From the NCBI GenBank assembly GCA_030426605.1, contig JAUHXM010000005.1, positions 1 to 64,000 on the forward strand: a stretch of DNA of 64,000 nt, in the 5' to 3' direction. Of the stretch, positions 7,345 through 16,563 are shown piece after piece. The first letter of the stretch is position 1. Each line of letters opens with the position of its first letter. The notes under the pieces are model-generated. The model ran no database searches. It was not told the DNA's origin and worked only from the letters and a program-made list of their open reading frames with translations. Position numbers and translations under genes: made by a program. The stretch comes from Phycisphaerae bacterium. GTDB taxonomy: Bacteria; Planctomycetota; Phycisphaerae; Phycisphaerales; UBA1924.

Positions 7345-7929
7345 CTAGCCCTTCTTCGGCGCCTTGACCGTCTTCGCCAGGAGCTTGAGCGCCGTGCGCA
7401 GCCCGGACCCGCCGGGCCCGGCGAACCGGTCGCTGAGCGTCGTCAGGATCGTGAGCACCTCCTCGACGTCGTCGAGGCGTTGGGTGAGCGCTTTGATCTC
7501 TTTGGCGTCGCCCTTGCCCGCCTCGGGGGTGAGCTCTCGGATCTCGCCGAGGCTCTCGAGGAGGGGCTCGATCTCGCGTTTCATGCGCTCGCGCGCGATC
7601 AGGCGGAACATCGCCCAGACGTCCTGCTCGGCCTGGAAGTAGTCCTTCCGGTCGCCGCGCTTCCGCACGCGGGTGACGACGCCCCAGTCCATGAGTGAGC
7701 GGAGGGTCATCGAGGCGTTGCCGCGCGAGATGCTGAGGCGCTCCATGATGTCGTCGGCGTTCATGGGCTCGCCCGTGACGAAGAGGAGCGCGTGGACCTC
7801 GGCCATGGTGCGCGAGATGCCCCACTCGCTGGCCATGCGTGACCAGGACTCGACGAACTGGTCGTGCGCCGCGGCGAGCTGGTCCGCCGCGCTCGCGGCC
7901 CGCTTCGTGCTTGGTTTCCTGGGGGGCAC
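7345..7929 (-). CDS. GbsR/MarR-family transcriptional regulator
   Basis: The 194-residue protein has a winged-helix domain (about 20-95): MNADDIMERLSISRGNASM is the recognition region, followed by a basic wing (RVRKRGDRKDYF). The C-terminal half is helical, as in GbsR-type regulators, and ends in a Lys-rich tail. The start is a GTG at 7929, because no ATG lies upstream of the conserved N-terminal helix. It sits 20 bases downstream of the UbiA gene on the same strand, so both are likely one transcript. The ligand is unknown. Confidence 0.8.
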   Translation of the reverse strand: MPPRKPSTKRAASAADQLAAAHDQFVESWSRMASEWGISRTMAEVHALLFVTGEPMNADDIMERLSISRGNASMTLRSLMDWGVVTRVRKRGDRKDYFQAEQDVWAMFRLIARERMKREIEPLLESLGEIRELTPEAGKGDAKEIKALTQRLDDVEEVLTILTTLSDRFAGPGGSGLRTALKLLAKTVKAPKKG

Positions 7930-7949
7930 GGGCAACTGTACGCGCCGCG

Positions 7950-8897
7950 TCAGAGCAGTACGTCCGCGACGCCCGCGACGCCCAGGGCGATGCTGACCAC
8001 ACCGTTGAGGGTGAAGAACGCCATGGGGATGCCATCGCGCCCGCGCCGCGCGAGGACGATGTGCTCCATCACGAGCGCCCCGAGCACGATTGTGAACCCG
8101 ACGCCGAAGATCCATCCGAACCGGGGCTCGACGAACCACGCGACGCCGAGCGCGACGAGCGCGAGGGCGTGGAAGCCGCGCGACACCCACGCGGCGCCGC
8201 GCCAGCCGAACCGGGCGGGCATGCTGTTGAGCCCGGCGTCGCGGTCGAAGTCGAGGTCCTGCAGGGCGTAGATGACGTCGAAGCCGGCGACCCAGAACAA
8301 GACCATCGCGGCGAGCCACCAGACCGATCTTCCAGCCTCAGCGTGCACGAGCGCTCCGGGGTTGACCGCAATCACGGCGGCGAGCGGGCTCGCGGCGAGG
8401 GCGCCACCCAGAAAGACATGGCACAGCCACGTGAACCGCTTGGTGAACGAGTACAGAGCGATCCACGCCAGGACCGGAAGGCTCAGCGCGAGCGGCCACC
8501 AGTTGCCATCAAGAACCCCGAACCCCGCCGCCGCCGCGCAGAACCCGATCGCGCTGCCCGCGAGCATGAGGGCCCCGTCTCGCCGAGACAGCGCTCCGCG
8601 GGCGAACGCCCGCCCGGCGGTCCTCGGGTTCCCCGCGTCGAACCGCGCGTCGGCGACGCGGTTGACGATCATCGCCCACGTGCGCGCGAACACCATGCAC
8701 ACGACGACGAGCGCGAGCATGACCGCCGCGTCGCGCGCGCCGATCTTGTTCTCACCCGGCAGGACCATCACCGCCGCGAGCAGCGCGAAGGGCAGGGCGA
8801 ACACCGAGTGCGCCAGTTTGATGTCCGCGAGCGCAACGAAAAGCCGGCCCAGGGCGGGTGCCCGGGCCGGCTCGTTGGTCTGATCGGTGCTCGTCAC
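7950..8897 (-). CDS. UbiA-family prenyltransferase (MqnP/UbiA-like)
   Basis: The 315-residue integral membrane protein attaches a polyprenyl chain to an aromatic ring during quinone synthesis. Both aspartate motifs of the family are visible: NRVADARFD (about 79-87) and DVIYALQDLDFD (about 207-218), with about eight or nine hydrophobic helices. Length and motifs fit 4-hydroxybenzoate or futalosine-pathway (MqnP) polyprenyltransferases. No other quinone genes are in the window, so the exact aromatic acceptor cannot be decided. It starts at a GTG with a TAGCGT hexamer five bases upstream. The downstream MarR-type gene is probably co-transcribed. Confidence 0.85.
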   Translation of the reverse strand: MTSTDQTNEPARAPALGRLFVALADIKLAHSVFALPFALLAAVMVLPGENKIGARDAAVMLALVVVCMVFARTWAMIVNRVADARFDAGNPRTAGRAFARGALSRRDGALMLAGSAIGFCAAAAGFGVLDGNWWPLALSLPVLAWIALYSFTKRFTWLCHVFLGGALAASPLAAVIAVNPGALVHAEAGRSVWWLAAMVLFWVAGFDVIYALQDLDFDRDAGLNSMPARFGWRGAAWVSRGFHALALVALGVAWFVEPRFGWIFGVGFTIVLGALVMEHIVLARRGRDGIPMAFFTLNGVVSIALGVAGVADVLL

Positions 8898-8922
8898 CCC
8901 CGACGCTAGGCGGGGTGGGCGA

Positions 8923-11400
8923 TCACGGGCACCCGGCGAGGAAGGCCGCGACGAAGGCGTCGATGTCGTCGATGTTGATCGAGCCGGACCCGTCCACGTC
9001 CGCCGCGAGGTCGCCCGCGAGGAACGCGGCGACGAAGGCGTCGATGTCGTCCACGTTCAGGATGCCGTCGCCAGTGAAGTCCGCCTCGTTGCACCCGGTC
9101 GCCGCGGCGATCGAGCCGACGTAGACGTTGTCCACGAGCCACGAGTCGCCCGCCTCGTTGCCCTGCGCCGTGATGCGGAGCTTGAGGAAGGCGTGGATGA
9201 GCGAGACGTCCATCTCCATCTGGATGAGCGAGAACGAGGCGTCGGGGTTGCCGTCGGAGACGAGCTCGCCCACGGTCTGCCAGACGCCGCCGGCGTCCTG
9301 CGCTTCGACGAGCAGCGACTCGCCCGCGTCGGCGCCCTCGTCCTTGGCGAGCACGGAGATGTACGCCGAGCCCGCCGAGAGGGTCAGCGCGTTGATCGCC
9401 TGGGTCTCGAGGGTCTCGGTGTTGCTCACGCGGGCGGCGTACAGGCCGGTGCCCGCGTCGTCCGTCGTGCGGCTGCCGTCGAACGTCTCCCACATGCGTG
9501 TCATCTCGACCGGGCCCTCGAAGGTGCGGCGGACGGGGGCGAGCAGCGCGCCCGGGTCGGTCACGCGGAAGTCGTCGAGGAACCAGCGGTCGTCCGCCTC
9601 GTCGCCGTCGCCCGTGAACCGGATGCGGAGGTCGTTTGAGACCGCCCCCGCCGGGATGCGCGCGCCCTGCCAGACGAACTCGCCGTGGTCCACGCCGTCG
9701 GAGACGATGTCGATGAGGGGCTGCCAGACCGAGCCGTCGAAGTACTCGACGCCCAGCGACTCGCCCGCCTCCACGCCCGCGTGCTGCACGGCGACGGCGA
9801 GCCCGAGGTCGGTGGACGCGGCGTCGGCGCCGAGCCGGATCGTTGAGACCGACTGGTCGTGGTCGATGTTCATCGCGTTGGACCCGCTGGGCTCGTTCGT
9901 GCCGTCGCCGTTGACGACGGCGCCGTTGATGTCGATCCAGAGCGTGCTGGCGAGTGCGCCCGACTCGAATTCCTCGAACACGGGCAGCGGGGTGTAGAAG
10001 TCGCCCGTCATCGCGGCGACGACGGCCGCCTCGGCGTTCAGGCGCCCCCAGCCGTTGAAGTCGTCGAACCCGGGTGTGCCGATGTCCGTCGCGGTCTCGT
10101 AGAGGATGCCGCGCAGGATCGCGGGCGTGATGTCCGGGTTCGCCTCGACGACGAGCGACGCGACGCCGTTCGCGAGCGGCGCTGCGGCGCTCGTGCCCCC
10201 GAACCACGTGTACCCGCCCGTGCGGCTCGTCGAGCGCACGCTCACGCCGTGCGCCATGACATCGAGCTGCGGCCCGTAGTTGGAGAACCCGACCCGCTGC
10301 CCGTTCGTGCCCAACGCGCCGACGACGACGATGTTGTCGTCCACCGGGTCGCCCAGCTGCTGCCCGTCGTTGCCCGACGAGTAGAAGACCTGCGCGCCCC
10401 GGTCCTCGAGCTGGTCACCGATGTTGTTGCCCGGCGCGTCCACGCCCGAGTAGCTGACGCTGACGGTCGTCGCGCCGTTGTCCGCGGCCCAGCGGGCGCC
10501 GCGCTTGATGTCGCTCTGCGCCGCGCCGCCGCCCGACGCGTTGGAGACCTTCGCGTGGAGGATGCCGGCGTTCCACGAGCACCCGGCGACGCCGATCGAG
10601 TTGTTCCCGATCGCCGCGGCGCACCCGGTGGCGCCGGAGCCGTGCCCGTTGTTGTCGTTCACGTCGCCGCCCTCGGCGATCGTCAGGCGGTCCACGGCGT
10701 TGTACCCGTCCACGATCGACGCCTGCAGGTCGGGGTGGTCGAGGTCGATGCCCGTGTCGCACACGCCGAGGATGGTCGAGGCGCTGCCGGTGACGAAGTC
10801 CCACGCGCCGACGGTGTTCAGGTGGTTGGCGCCGTGGTGGTACTGGTTACCGAACTGCGAATCGTTCGGGAACGTGTCCGCCGGGTAGCAGATCCAGTCG
10901 GGCGCGACCCAGTCGTAATCGCCGGTCGCCATGAGCGCCTCGCCGAACTGTTCTTCGGTCATCCCCGCGGGGACGGTCACGCGGTACTCCTGCACGTCCT
11001 CGAACGACTTGGCGATCGAGGGCGCAATCCGGTCGAGCGCCCGATCGAGGCGCGCGTCGATCAGGCCGGGCAGCGCGGACGCCGGCTCGGGCGCGCCGCG
11101 CAGCAGGCCCGTCGCCCGCGCCTGGGCCCGCTCGCTCGCGATCTGCTGGGCAATCTGCCGGCGGTCCTTCAGCGCCACCTGCAGGAAGCCCGAACGCTCC
11201 ACCTTGCCCGGGCGCTCGGCGCGGGTGAAGTCGAGCCCGATGGGCTGGGCCGCCGCCATCGCGGCGCGGTCGCCCGCGGTGAGGTCCAGCGCCCCGTCGA
11301 GGGCCGCGGCGTGGTTCGCCGTGGGGCCCGCCATCGCCTGACCCGCGGCCAGCACCAGCGTCATGCACGTTGTCCGGATGATCATCGTCGTTGTCCTCAT
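8923..11400 (-). CDS. Secreted subtilisin-like (S8) protease with doubled dockerin tail
   Basis: The 825-residue preproprotein has a signal peptide (about 1-25), a pro-region, and an S8 catalytic domain with Asp215 (GVCDTGIDLDHPDL), His253 (NNGHGSGATG), oxyanion Asn344 (SSGNDG) and Ser404 (GGTSAAAPLANG). Two beta-sandwich modules follow (about 475-760), each with a pattern like GDGDEADDRWFLDDF or GNEAGDSWLVDNV, resembling P-domain/MAM-like carbohydrate- or protein-binding folds. The tail carries two loops (FTGDGILNVDDIDAF and VDGSGSINIDDIDAF) and ends in AGCP. The ATG at 11400 was chosen because the signal peptide begins there. Likely an extracellular or surface-attached protease. Confidence 0.92.
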   Translation of the reverse strand: MRTTTMIIRTTCMTLVLAAGQAMAGPTANHAAALDGALDLTAGDRAAMAAAQPIGLDFTRAERPGKVERSGFLQVALKDRRQIAQQIASERAQARATGLLRGAPEPASALPGLIDARLDRALDRIAPSIAKSFEDVQEYRVTVPAGMTEEQFGEALMATGDYDWVAPDWICYPADTFPNDSQFGNQYHHGANHLNTVGAWDFVTGSASTILGVCDTGIDLDHPDLQASIVDGYNAVDRLTIAEGGDVNDNNGHGSGATGCAAAIGNNSIGVAGCSWNAGILHAKVSNASGGGAAQSDIKRGARWAADNGATTVSVSYSGVDAPGNNIGDQLEDRGAQVFYSSGNDGQQLGDPVDDNIVVVGALGTNGQRVGFSNYGPQLDVMAHGVSVRSTSRTGGYTWFGGTSAAAPLANGVASLVVEANPDITPAILRGILYETATDIGTPGFDDFNGWGRLNAEAAVVAAMTGDFYTPLPVFEEFESGALASTLWIDINGAVVNGDGTNEPSGSNAMNIDHDQSVSTIRLGADAASTDLGLAVAVQHAGVEAGESLGVEYFDGSVWQPLIDIVSDGVDHGEFVWQGARIPAGAVSNDLRIRFTGDGDEADDRWFLDDFRVTDPGALLAPVRRTFEGPVEMTRMWETFDGSRTTDDAGTGLYAARVSNTETLETQAINALTLSAGSAYISVLAKDEGADAGESLLVEAQDAGGVWQTVGELVSDGNPDASFSLIQMEMDVSLIHAFLKLRITAQGNEAGDSWLVDNVYVGSIAAATGCNEADFTGDGILNVDDIDAFVAAFLAGDLAADVDGSGSINIDDIDAFVAAFLAGCP

Positions 11401-11553
11401 CTCGTGTCCCGCAGCGTCGCACGCCGGGCCTGACCCGACCGCGGAGGACCCCCCCACCACGCCGCTGTTGATCTCTGTGAAACCACGCCCGAACGGGCGT
11501 GGAACCTCCGATACGCGGGGGAACCCCCGCCTGTTCCCCGCTCAGAGCGCCAT

Positions 11554-13956
11554 TCAGGGCGTCTGCAGCGAGCCGATGTAGAGCCCCGCGAAGAGCCCCA
11601 GGTCGTCGGGCGTGAACAGCCCGTCGCCCGACAGGTCCGCCCGCGGGTCCGTCGCCAGGTACGCCGCGATGAAGGCGTCGATGTCGTCGTACGAGACGAT
11701 CCCGTCGTCCGTGAAGTCCACGAGGCTCGACACGACGCGGACCGTCAACCCGGGCATGAGCCGAACGGGCCGCCCGCCGTCGAGCACGTCGATCACGATC
11801 TCCTGGTCCATCCCGACCGCGCCCGGGTCCGCCGAGGCGCGGTAGTTGATCTCGAAGAGCCCGCCGCCCAGGTCATCGACCGCCTCGAACGCGACGACCG
11901 AGCCATCGCCGGTCGTCACGTCGAACGCGATGGGCCCGACCACGGGCCCGCCAGTCCGGTCGTAGAGCCGCACGCGCGCCGTGTCGATGGCGCCGGACGC
12001 GATGTACCGCCGGCCCGTGAGCGTGGAGCGCACGGCGTCGGGGCGCCCGACCAGATCGTTCGCCCATTCGTCGAACTGCTCCTGGAGGATGAAGACGGGG
12101 TCGTCCGCGTTCACGCCGCGCCGGCCCGTGTTGAGCTCCATGTAGTGGTTGCCCGCGCCGCACCCGAGCCCGCCGCGCAGGACGCCGTTCACGCTCGCGA
12201 CCGCGAGCACGCCGTTCTGCGAGTTCCCGCCCGTGATGAGCTCGGGGACGCCATCGCCCGCGAGGTCCGCGAGGGTCATCGCGCGGGCACCGCTCGCGTC
12301 GGTCCGCTGCAGCTCGCCGACGATCCACCCGCCCGCGCCGTCGTTGGTGTACGTCTCGAACGACCCGCCGCTGCCCAGGGCGGTGACGTCGGTCAGCCCG
12401 TCGCCGTCGATGTCCGCTGGGACGGCGTCGATCCCGAACCCGCCGCCGATGAAGAGGTCGGTCCGCACGGGCGTGCCCGTGTCGGTCGTGAAGATCGATG
12501 CCTGCCGCGACTGATCGCACGCGACGACGAGGTCGGCCAGCGCGTCGGCGTCCAGGTGCGTCGCGCGCACCGTGACCGGCTCGTCGGGCGTCGCCAGCGT
12601 GCCCGAGAGCGCGAACGCGCCCGCCCCGTCGTTTGAGTAGAGCGCGATCTCGTCGGCGGTGCTCAGGGCGACCGCCAGATCCAGCCCCGGGTTCGCGTCC
12701 AGATCCGCCGCGACGATGCCCTCCCCGCGTGCCCCCAGCGCCATGGTGACCGGCGCGTCAACGCCGGCGCCGTTCGAGAGCAGCACGCCCAGCTCCTGCC
12801 CGGACGAACACGTAAAGGCGATGTCGAGCCCGTTGACGCCATCGAGGTCCGCGACCTCGACGCCCGTCGCGCCGCCCGCGACGTCGAACGCCTGCGAGAC
12901 CGCGAAGGAAAGCACCCCGCCCCCGTCGGTGCCCTGCAGCACCGTGATTCTCGACGGGTTCTGGCTCGCGACGACGAGGTCGGTGACGCCGTCGCCCGTC
13001 ACGTCGCCCGCGTCGATGCCGCGCAACGCGTTCGCGCCGACCTCGACAAACTGCGCCGGGTCGAGCGTGGCGAAGGCGCTGCCCGGCGTCGTCGTACTCG
13101 GGTAGATCTGCACCTGGGTCCCGTTGAACGGTGTCACGGCGAGGTCGTCGCCGAACCGCCCGTCGAGATCGAAGCTCGCGAAGCCCGCCGGGCGGTTGAT
13201 GCCGCGGTAGACGCTCGGGCAGATGTCCGTATCGCCGGCGCGCGAGATGAGCATGTACCCCACGTGCGCGCTCTTGAACGGCGCGGGCGGCGGGATCGTG
13301 TCGCACCCCGTCGGGTCCCCGATCGAGCACGAGCACCGCCCGTCCCCGCCCCACAACCGCGCCGCCTCCATGGACGCCATCAGCTTCGCGGCCAGATCGC
13401 CCGGCGTCGTGATGATCGCCTCGACCGCCATGTCCACGGGCTGCGGGCCCAGCAGGATGTTGCCCTGCACGGCGTAGACCAGGTCGTCTTCAGGGCCCGG
13501 GCGCCCGCGCTCGATGCGGCCCGTGATCCCGCCCTTCCACTGCGCCGCGCCGGTGCCCGAGAACGTCGCCGCGTTCCCGAAGACATCGACGATCCCGTAC
13601 TGCCGCCCCTGGTGCCCGGCGTCGAAGGCGCTGAGCTCCGCGAGCACGTCGTCGGGCGCGAGCCCCTCGAGCAGGCGGTCGCGCGCAAAGACCTTGTTCT
13701 GCCCCGTCTGATCGACGACCGACTGCGCGGTGACGGCGCCGACGCCCGTGACAATCACCGCCGTGTTCTCGCGCAGGTCGATGCCCGAGACGCACGTCGC
13801 CGACGCGAGCGCGATCTCGCCGGTCCGTGTGTCCGCGATGAGGATGGACCAGGTCGCGTCGGCCTGCCCCGCCATCGCCGCGACGAGCGCCGCCGCGCCC
13901 GCACGGACCGTCCGCCGGCACGCACACCCCCGCCACGCGGCATCACGAATCGTCAT
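11554..13956 (-). CDS. Secreted DUF1028 / FG-GAP repeat / dockerin-like protein
   Basis: The 800-residue protein has a signal sequence (about 1-35) and, directly after it, a DUF1028 domain (WSILIADTRTGEIALASATC onward, to about 225), an Ntn-hydrolase-like family of unknown activity. The middle (about 255-560) holds several FG-GAP/VCBS-type repeats with DxDGDGxxD-like loops (DVTGDGVTDLVV, DIDGDGLTDVTAL, DLAGDGVPELIT), expected to build a beta-propeller. A small beta domain and two EF-hand-like loops (FTDDGIVSYDDIDAF, LSGDGLFTPDDLGLF) end it, without the final Cys of the other tails. An AAAGGG-type ribosome site precedes the ATG. It faces the same way as the subtilase, 153 bases upstream of it. 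Confidence 0.85.
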   Translation of the reverse strand: MTIRDAAWRGCACRRTVRAGAAALVAAMAGQADATWSILIADTRTGEIALASATCVSGIDLRENTAVIVTGVGAVTAQSVVDQTGQNKVFARDRLLEGLAPDDVLAELSAFDAGHQGRQYGIVDVFGNAATFSGTGAAQWKGGITGRIERGRPGPEDDLVYAVQGNILLGPQPVDMAVEAIITTPGDLAAKLMASMEAARLWGGDGRCSCSIGDPTGCDTIPPPAPFKSAHVGYMLISRAGDTDICPSVYRGINRPAGFASFDLDGRFGDDLAVTPFNGTQVQIYPSTTTPGSAFATLDPAQFVEVGANALRGIDAGDVTGDGVTDLVVASQNPSRITVLQGTDGGGVLSFAVSQAFDVAGGATGVEVADLDGVNGLDIAFTCSSGQELGVLLSNGAGVDAPVTMALGARGEGIVAADLDANPGLDLAVALSTADEIALYSNDGAGAFALSGTLATPDEPVTVRATHLDADALADLVVACDQSRQASIFTTDTGTPVRTDLFIGGGFGIDAVPADIDGDGLTDVTALGSGGSFETYTNDGAGGWIVGELQRTDASGARAMTLADLAGDGVPELITGGNSQNGVLAVASVNGVLRGGLGCGAGNHYMELNTGRRGVNADDPVFILQEQFDEWANDLVGRPDAVRSTLTGRRYIASGAIDTARVRLYDRTGGPVVGPIAFDVTTGDGSVVAFEAVDDLGGGLFEINYRASADPGAVGMDQEIVIDVLDGGRPVRLMPGLTVRVVSSLVDFTDDGIVSYDDIDAFIAAYLATDPRADLSGDGLFTPDDLGLFAGLYIGSLQTP

Positions 13957-14050
13957 GGCCGATCACCCTTTCACCACCCGAACGGCGGCATGCCCCCTGC
14001 GCCCCCACCATACCGCAGCACCAGCCCGATCCCAAGCCGGATTCCAGCCG

Positions 14051-15886
14051 TCAGAGCCCGCGCCACATCTGCCGCGTCGCCCCCTCAAACTCCCACGTGC
14101 AATCGTGGTACTCGATGTCCGCCGTGCCGCTCGAGTCGTCCCAGAAGAACGTGAAATTCTCATCCCCCCCGGCGTAGAACGCGTAAAAGTCGCACCCGTG
14201 GAAACGCAGGTCCACGACGCCGCGCACGCGGGCCGCACGCGCCCGATCGTCGCCGGGCGGGTCGGCGCTGGGCACGGGCAGGCGCAGCTTCACCGAGCAG
14301 TCGTGCACGTCCGCGTCCACCCCGGTGAGGTAGAAGAACGCGCCCTTGTTCACGTCCGGGTACGTCCGGTACGTGATGTCAACATTCACCCCGCTGAGCG
14401 GGACGTCGTTGCTGCTCAGCGGCAGGCACGGCGTGCCGAACGCCGCGTCGAAGTTCCCGGGGCTTGTGACCGACCCGTCCGCCTTCACCGTGCCCCACCC
14501 GTCGATGTCCATCACGACATCGCCGCAGATCTGCGCGTAGTGCTCGCCCTCACGCATCGAGCTCACGCCGACGTACCGCGACACGCCCGTGAACCCCGTC
14601 GTGCGAACCCGGAACCCGGCGTTGATCACCGACCCCACCGGCGGCGACCCGCGGACCACCGACGAATGGCTGAACAGCAGCGTCCCGCGCGTCCAGTTCG
14701 GGCCGTGCGCGCCGCTGATGTACGTGTTGTGCAGGCTCAGGTAATCGCAATCCCCCCAGTCGGCGTAGTTCACCTCGTGGGTAAAGCCGGCCGCGTCCGC
14801 GCGCCCGCCCGCCATCACGTTCCGCTCGCTCAGGCAGACCGTGCCGTCCGTGCCCGCGCCCGCGGTCCCGACGATGTGCTTGAACGCGTCGGCCATGAAG
14901 CAATCGCGCACGACATACGCCGCGTCGCCCGCGACGCACTTCACGACGTACGACTCGTACGCCTGATCGCCGCCGTTGAGGTGCAGCCCGTCGATGACCG
15001 CGCCGTCCGCTTCGATGGTGACGATGTTGTTCGTCGCGTCGCAGACCTGGAGATCCATAAAGCCCGGGAAACGCCCGCCGCGCGCGTACACGTGCAGGAC
15101 CCCGTCGTGCATGTAGAACGCGTTGGTCGAGTCCCTGAAGATAATGTGCGCGAACGTTTCGGCATCGCCGCAGTCGAGGAACGCCTCGTCGCCGTAGCGT
15201 GCCGAATCGGGGTCGTCCGTCGGCGTGCCGCTCGCGAGGCGTATCGCCGCGGGCCCGGACCACGGCGTCGTGAAGTACACCCGCCCTGTCACGGGCTCGA
15301 CCGCCGGCTGCCACACGACGACGAGGTCGTCCCACTTGTGCAGCGTCGGGCGCCGGCCCGTGCCCAGCGGGTCCCACCCGCGCAGGTGCGTGTAGGGCGT
15401 GATGATGTCCAGGCTCGCCGCGTCGGGGATGCGGACCTCGATCCGCGCGTCCAGCCAGATCTCACACCCCCCCGGATGCAGCGTCTGGATGCCCGCGATC
15501 AGCCCCACCATCTGGGCACCACCCAATTCAGGGTCTTCCGAGAGCACCAGCGGGTCCGACGCCGACCCGTCGCCCCACGCCCATGGCCCTTGGGTGATGT
15601 GGACCTCGGGCAGCATCGGGTTGTCCAGGCGGGTGTACGAACGGATCGCCGCCGCGACCCGCTCGCACTGGCGGAGATACGCCCTCGAATGCGGGCCCGG
15701 ATCGACGGTGATGAGCCCCAGATCCGCGATCCGCGGGAAATCGGGCGCGACGCCCTCCGGCGGGGTCAGGTCCCCCGACGACACCCCGGGCGCATCCCCC
15801 CCGCGGGTCGGGAGCGGACCGACACCCCAGCCCAAGACCGGGCCGCTCGGCAGCGACAGCACGATGGCAATCCACAACGCCAGCAT
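14051..15886 (-). CDS. Secreted parallel beta-helix protein
   Basis: The 611-residue product has an N-terminal signal peptide (LALWIAIVLSLPSGPVLG) and a long body with irregular strand repeats such as IVTIEADGAVIDGLHLNGGD and YVVRDCFMADAFKHIVG, the pattern of right-handed parallel beta-helices (pectate-lyase-like). It contains many aromatic and Asp residues but no family-specific catalytic motif that I can assign, so substrate (polysaccharide or otherwise) is unknown. There is no dockerin tail, unlike its neighbours. The ATG at 15886 has a strong GGAGGAGGGG ribosome site. Confidence 0.7.
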   Translation of the reverse strand: MLALWIAIVLSLPSGPVLGWGVGPLPTRGGDAPGVSSGDLTPPEGVAPDFPRIADLGLITVDPGPHSRAYLRQCERVAAAIRSYTRLDNPMLPEVHITQGPWAWGDGSASDPLVLSEDPELGGAQMVGLIAGIQTLHPGGCEIWLDARIEVRIPDAASLDIITPYTHLRGWDPLGTGRRPTLHKWDDLVVVWQPAVEPVTGRVYFTTPWSGPAAIRLASGTPTDDPDSARYGDEAFLDCGDAETFAHIIFRDSTNAFYMHDGVLHVYARGGRFPGFMDLQVCDATNNIVTIEADGAVIDGLHLNGGDQAYESYVVKCVAGDAAYVVRDCFMADAFKHIVGTAGAGTDGTVCLSERNVMAGGRADAAGFTHEVNYADWGDCDYLSLHNTYISGAHGPNWTRGTLLFSHSSVVRGSPPVGSVINAGFRVRTTGFTGVSRYVGVSSMREGEHYAQICGDVVMDIDGWGTVKADGSVTSPGNFDAAFGTPCLPLSSNDVPLSGVNVDITYRTYPDVNKGAFFYLTGVDADVHDCSVKLRLPVPSADPPGDDRARAARVRGVVDLRFHGCDFYAFYAGGDENFTFFWDDSSGTADIEYHDCTWEFEGATRQMWRGL

Positions 15887-16031
15887 CGCCCCTCCTCCGG
15901 GACGTCCCCACGAACCCGAATCTACCCCCAATGCCCCCCGATCCCAAGCAATCTCCGGACGCCGACGCCAGACGTTCCAGGGAACGACCGAGAAGCCCAA
16001 CCCGTGATCCTCGCGGGAGATCCGGGCGTGG

Positions 16032-16059
16032 TTGACGACCCCGGGGAGGGGCGTACCAT
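16032..16059 (+). promoter_or_regulatory. Promoter of the tRNA-Thr/tuf cluster
   Basis: TTGACG (16032-16037), a 16-bp spacer and TACCAT (16054-16059) lie about 70 bases before the tRNA-Thr gene. The TACCAT -10 recurs before several other genes in the window. Confidence 0.6.
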
Positions 16060-16131
16060 TCGCCCCCGCTCGGTCTGTTGCCCGGGCGGTTTTTTGCCGA
16101 TGGACGCCCCCCGGGGCGCCCCCCGGATGCC

Positions 16132-16202
16132 GCCGCTGTAGCTCAGTGGTAGAGCGCACCCTTGGTAAGGGTGAGGTCGAGGGTTCAAGTCCCTCCAGCG
16201 GC
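16132..16202 (+). tRNA. tRNA-Thr (anticodon GGT)
   Basis: A full cloverleaf can be drawn: acceptor GCCGCTG/CAGCGGC, D-arm GCTC...GAGC, anticodon stem CACCC/GGGTG with loop TTGGTAA (anticodon GGT), T-arm GAGGG TTCAAGT CCCTC and discriminator T. CCA is not encoded. It precedes tuf, as in many bacterial tRNA-tufB clusters. Confidence 0.95.
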
Positions 16203-16563
16203 TTGTCGGTTCGCCCCCATGTTGCGCGCGGTTCGGCGCGGTATGCCGCGCTTCTCGCGGGGGACGGACCTAGAGTTCCCGCCCGTCCGCCAGATCGCAG
16301 GCGGGCTCTGTGCCGACCGCGAGGGACCGCGGCGAGGGCGGGAGCAAACGGACGGACCAACACCGAGCATTCGGCGCTCGGGCGCACGCCCGGCCCGCAG
16401 GCTCCGGGCCCGCAGCCGCGGGCGACAACCAGTTTCCAAACCGGCTCGCAGAGCCGGACGCATCCGGGTGGGTGGCTCGCGTCGGGCCCCGAGTAGCGCC
16501 CGACGAGTCAGCTTCTGTCAGACACACCGTCGTACGAAAGACCCAATCAAGAGGTAGAGACCA
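16203..16563 (+). other. Non-coding leader between tRNA-Thr and tuf
   Basis: I see no credible gene here. The stretch is GC-rich with several potential local hairpins and ends in an AGAGG ribosome site just before the tuf ATG. It is probably the processed spacer and tuf 5' leader. I found no second clear promoter. Confidence 0.5.
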
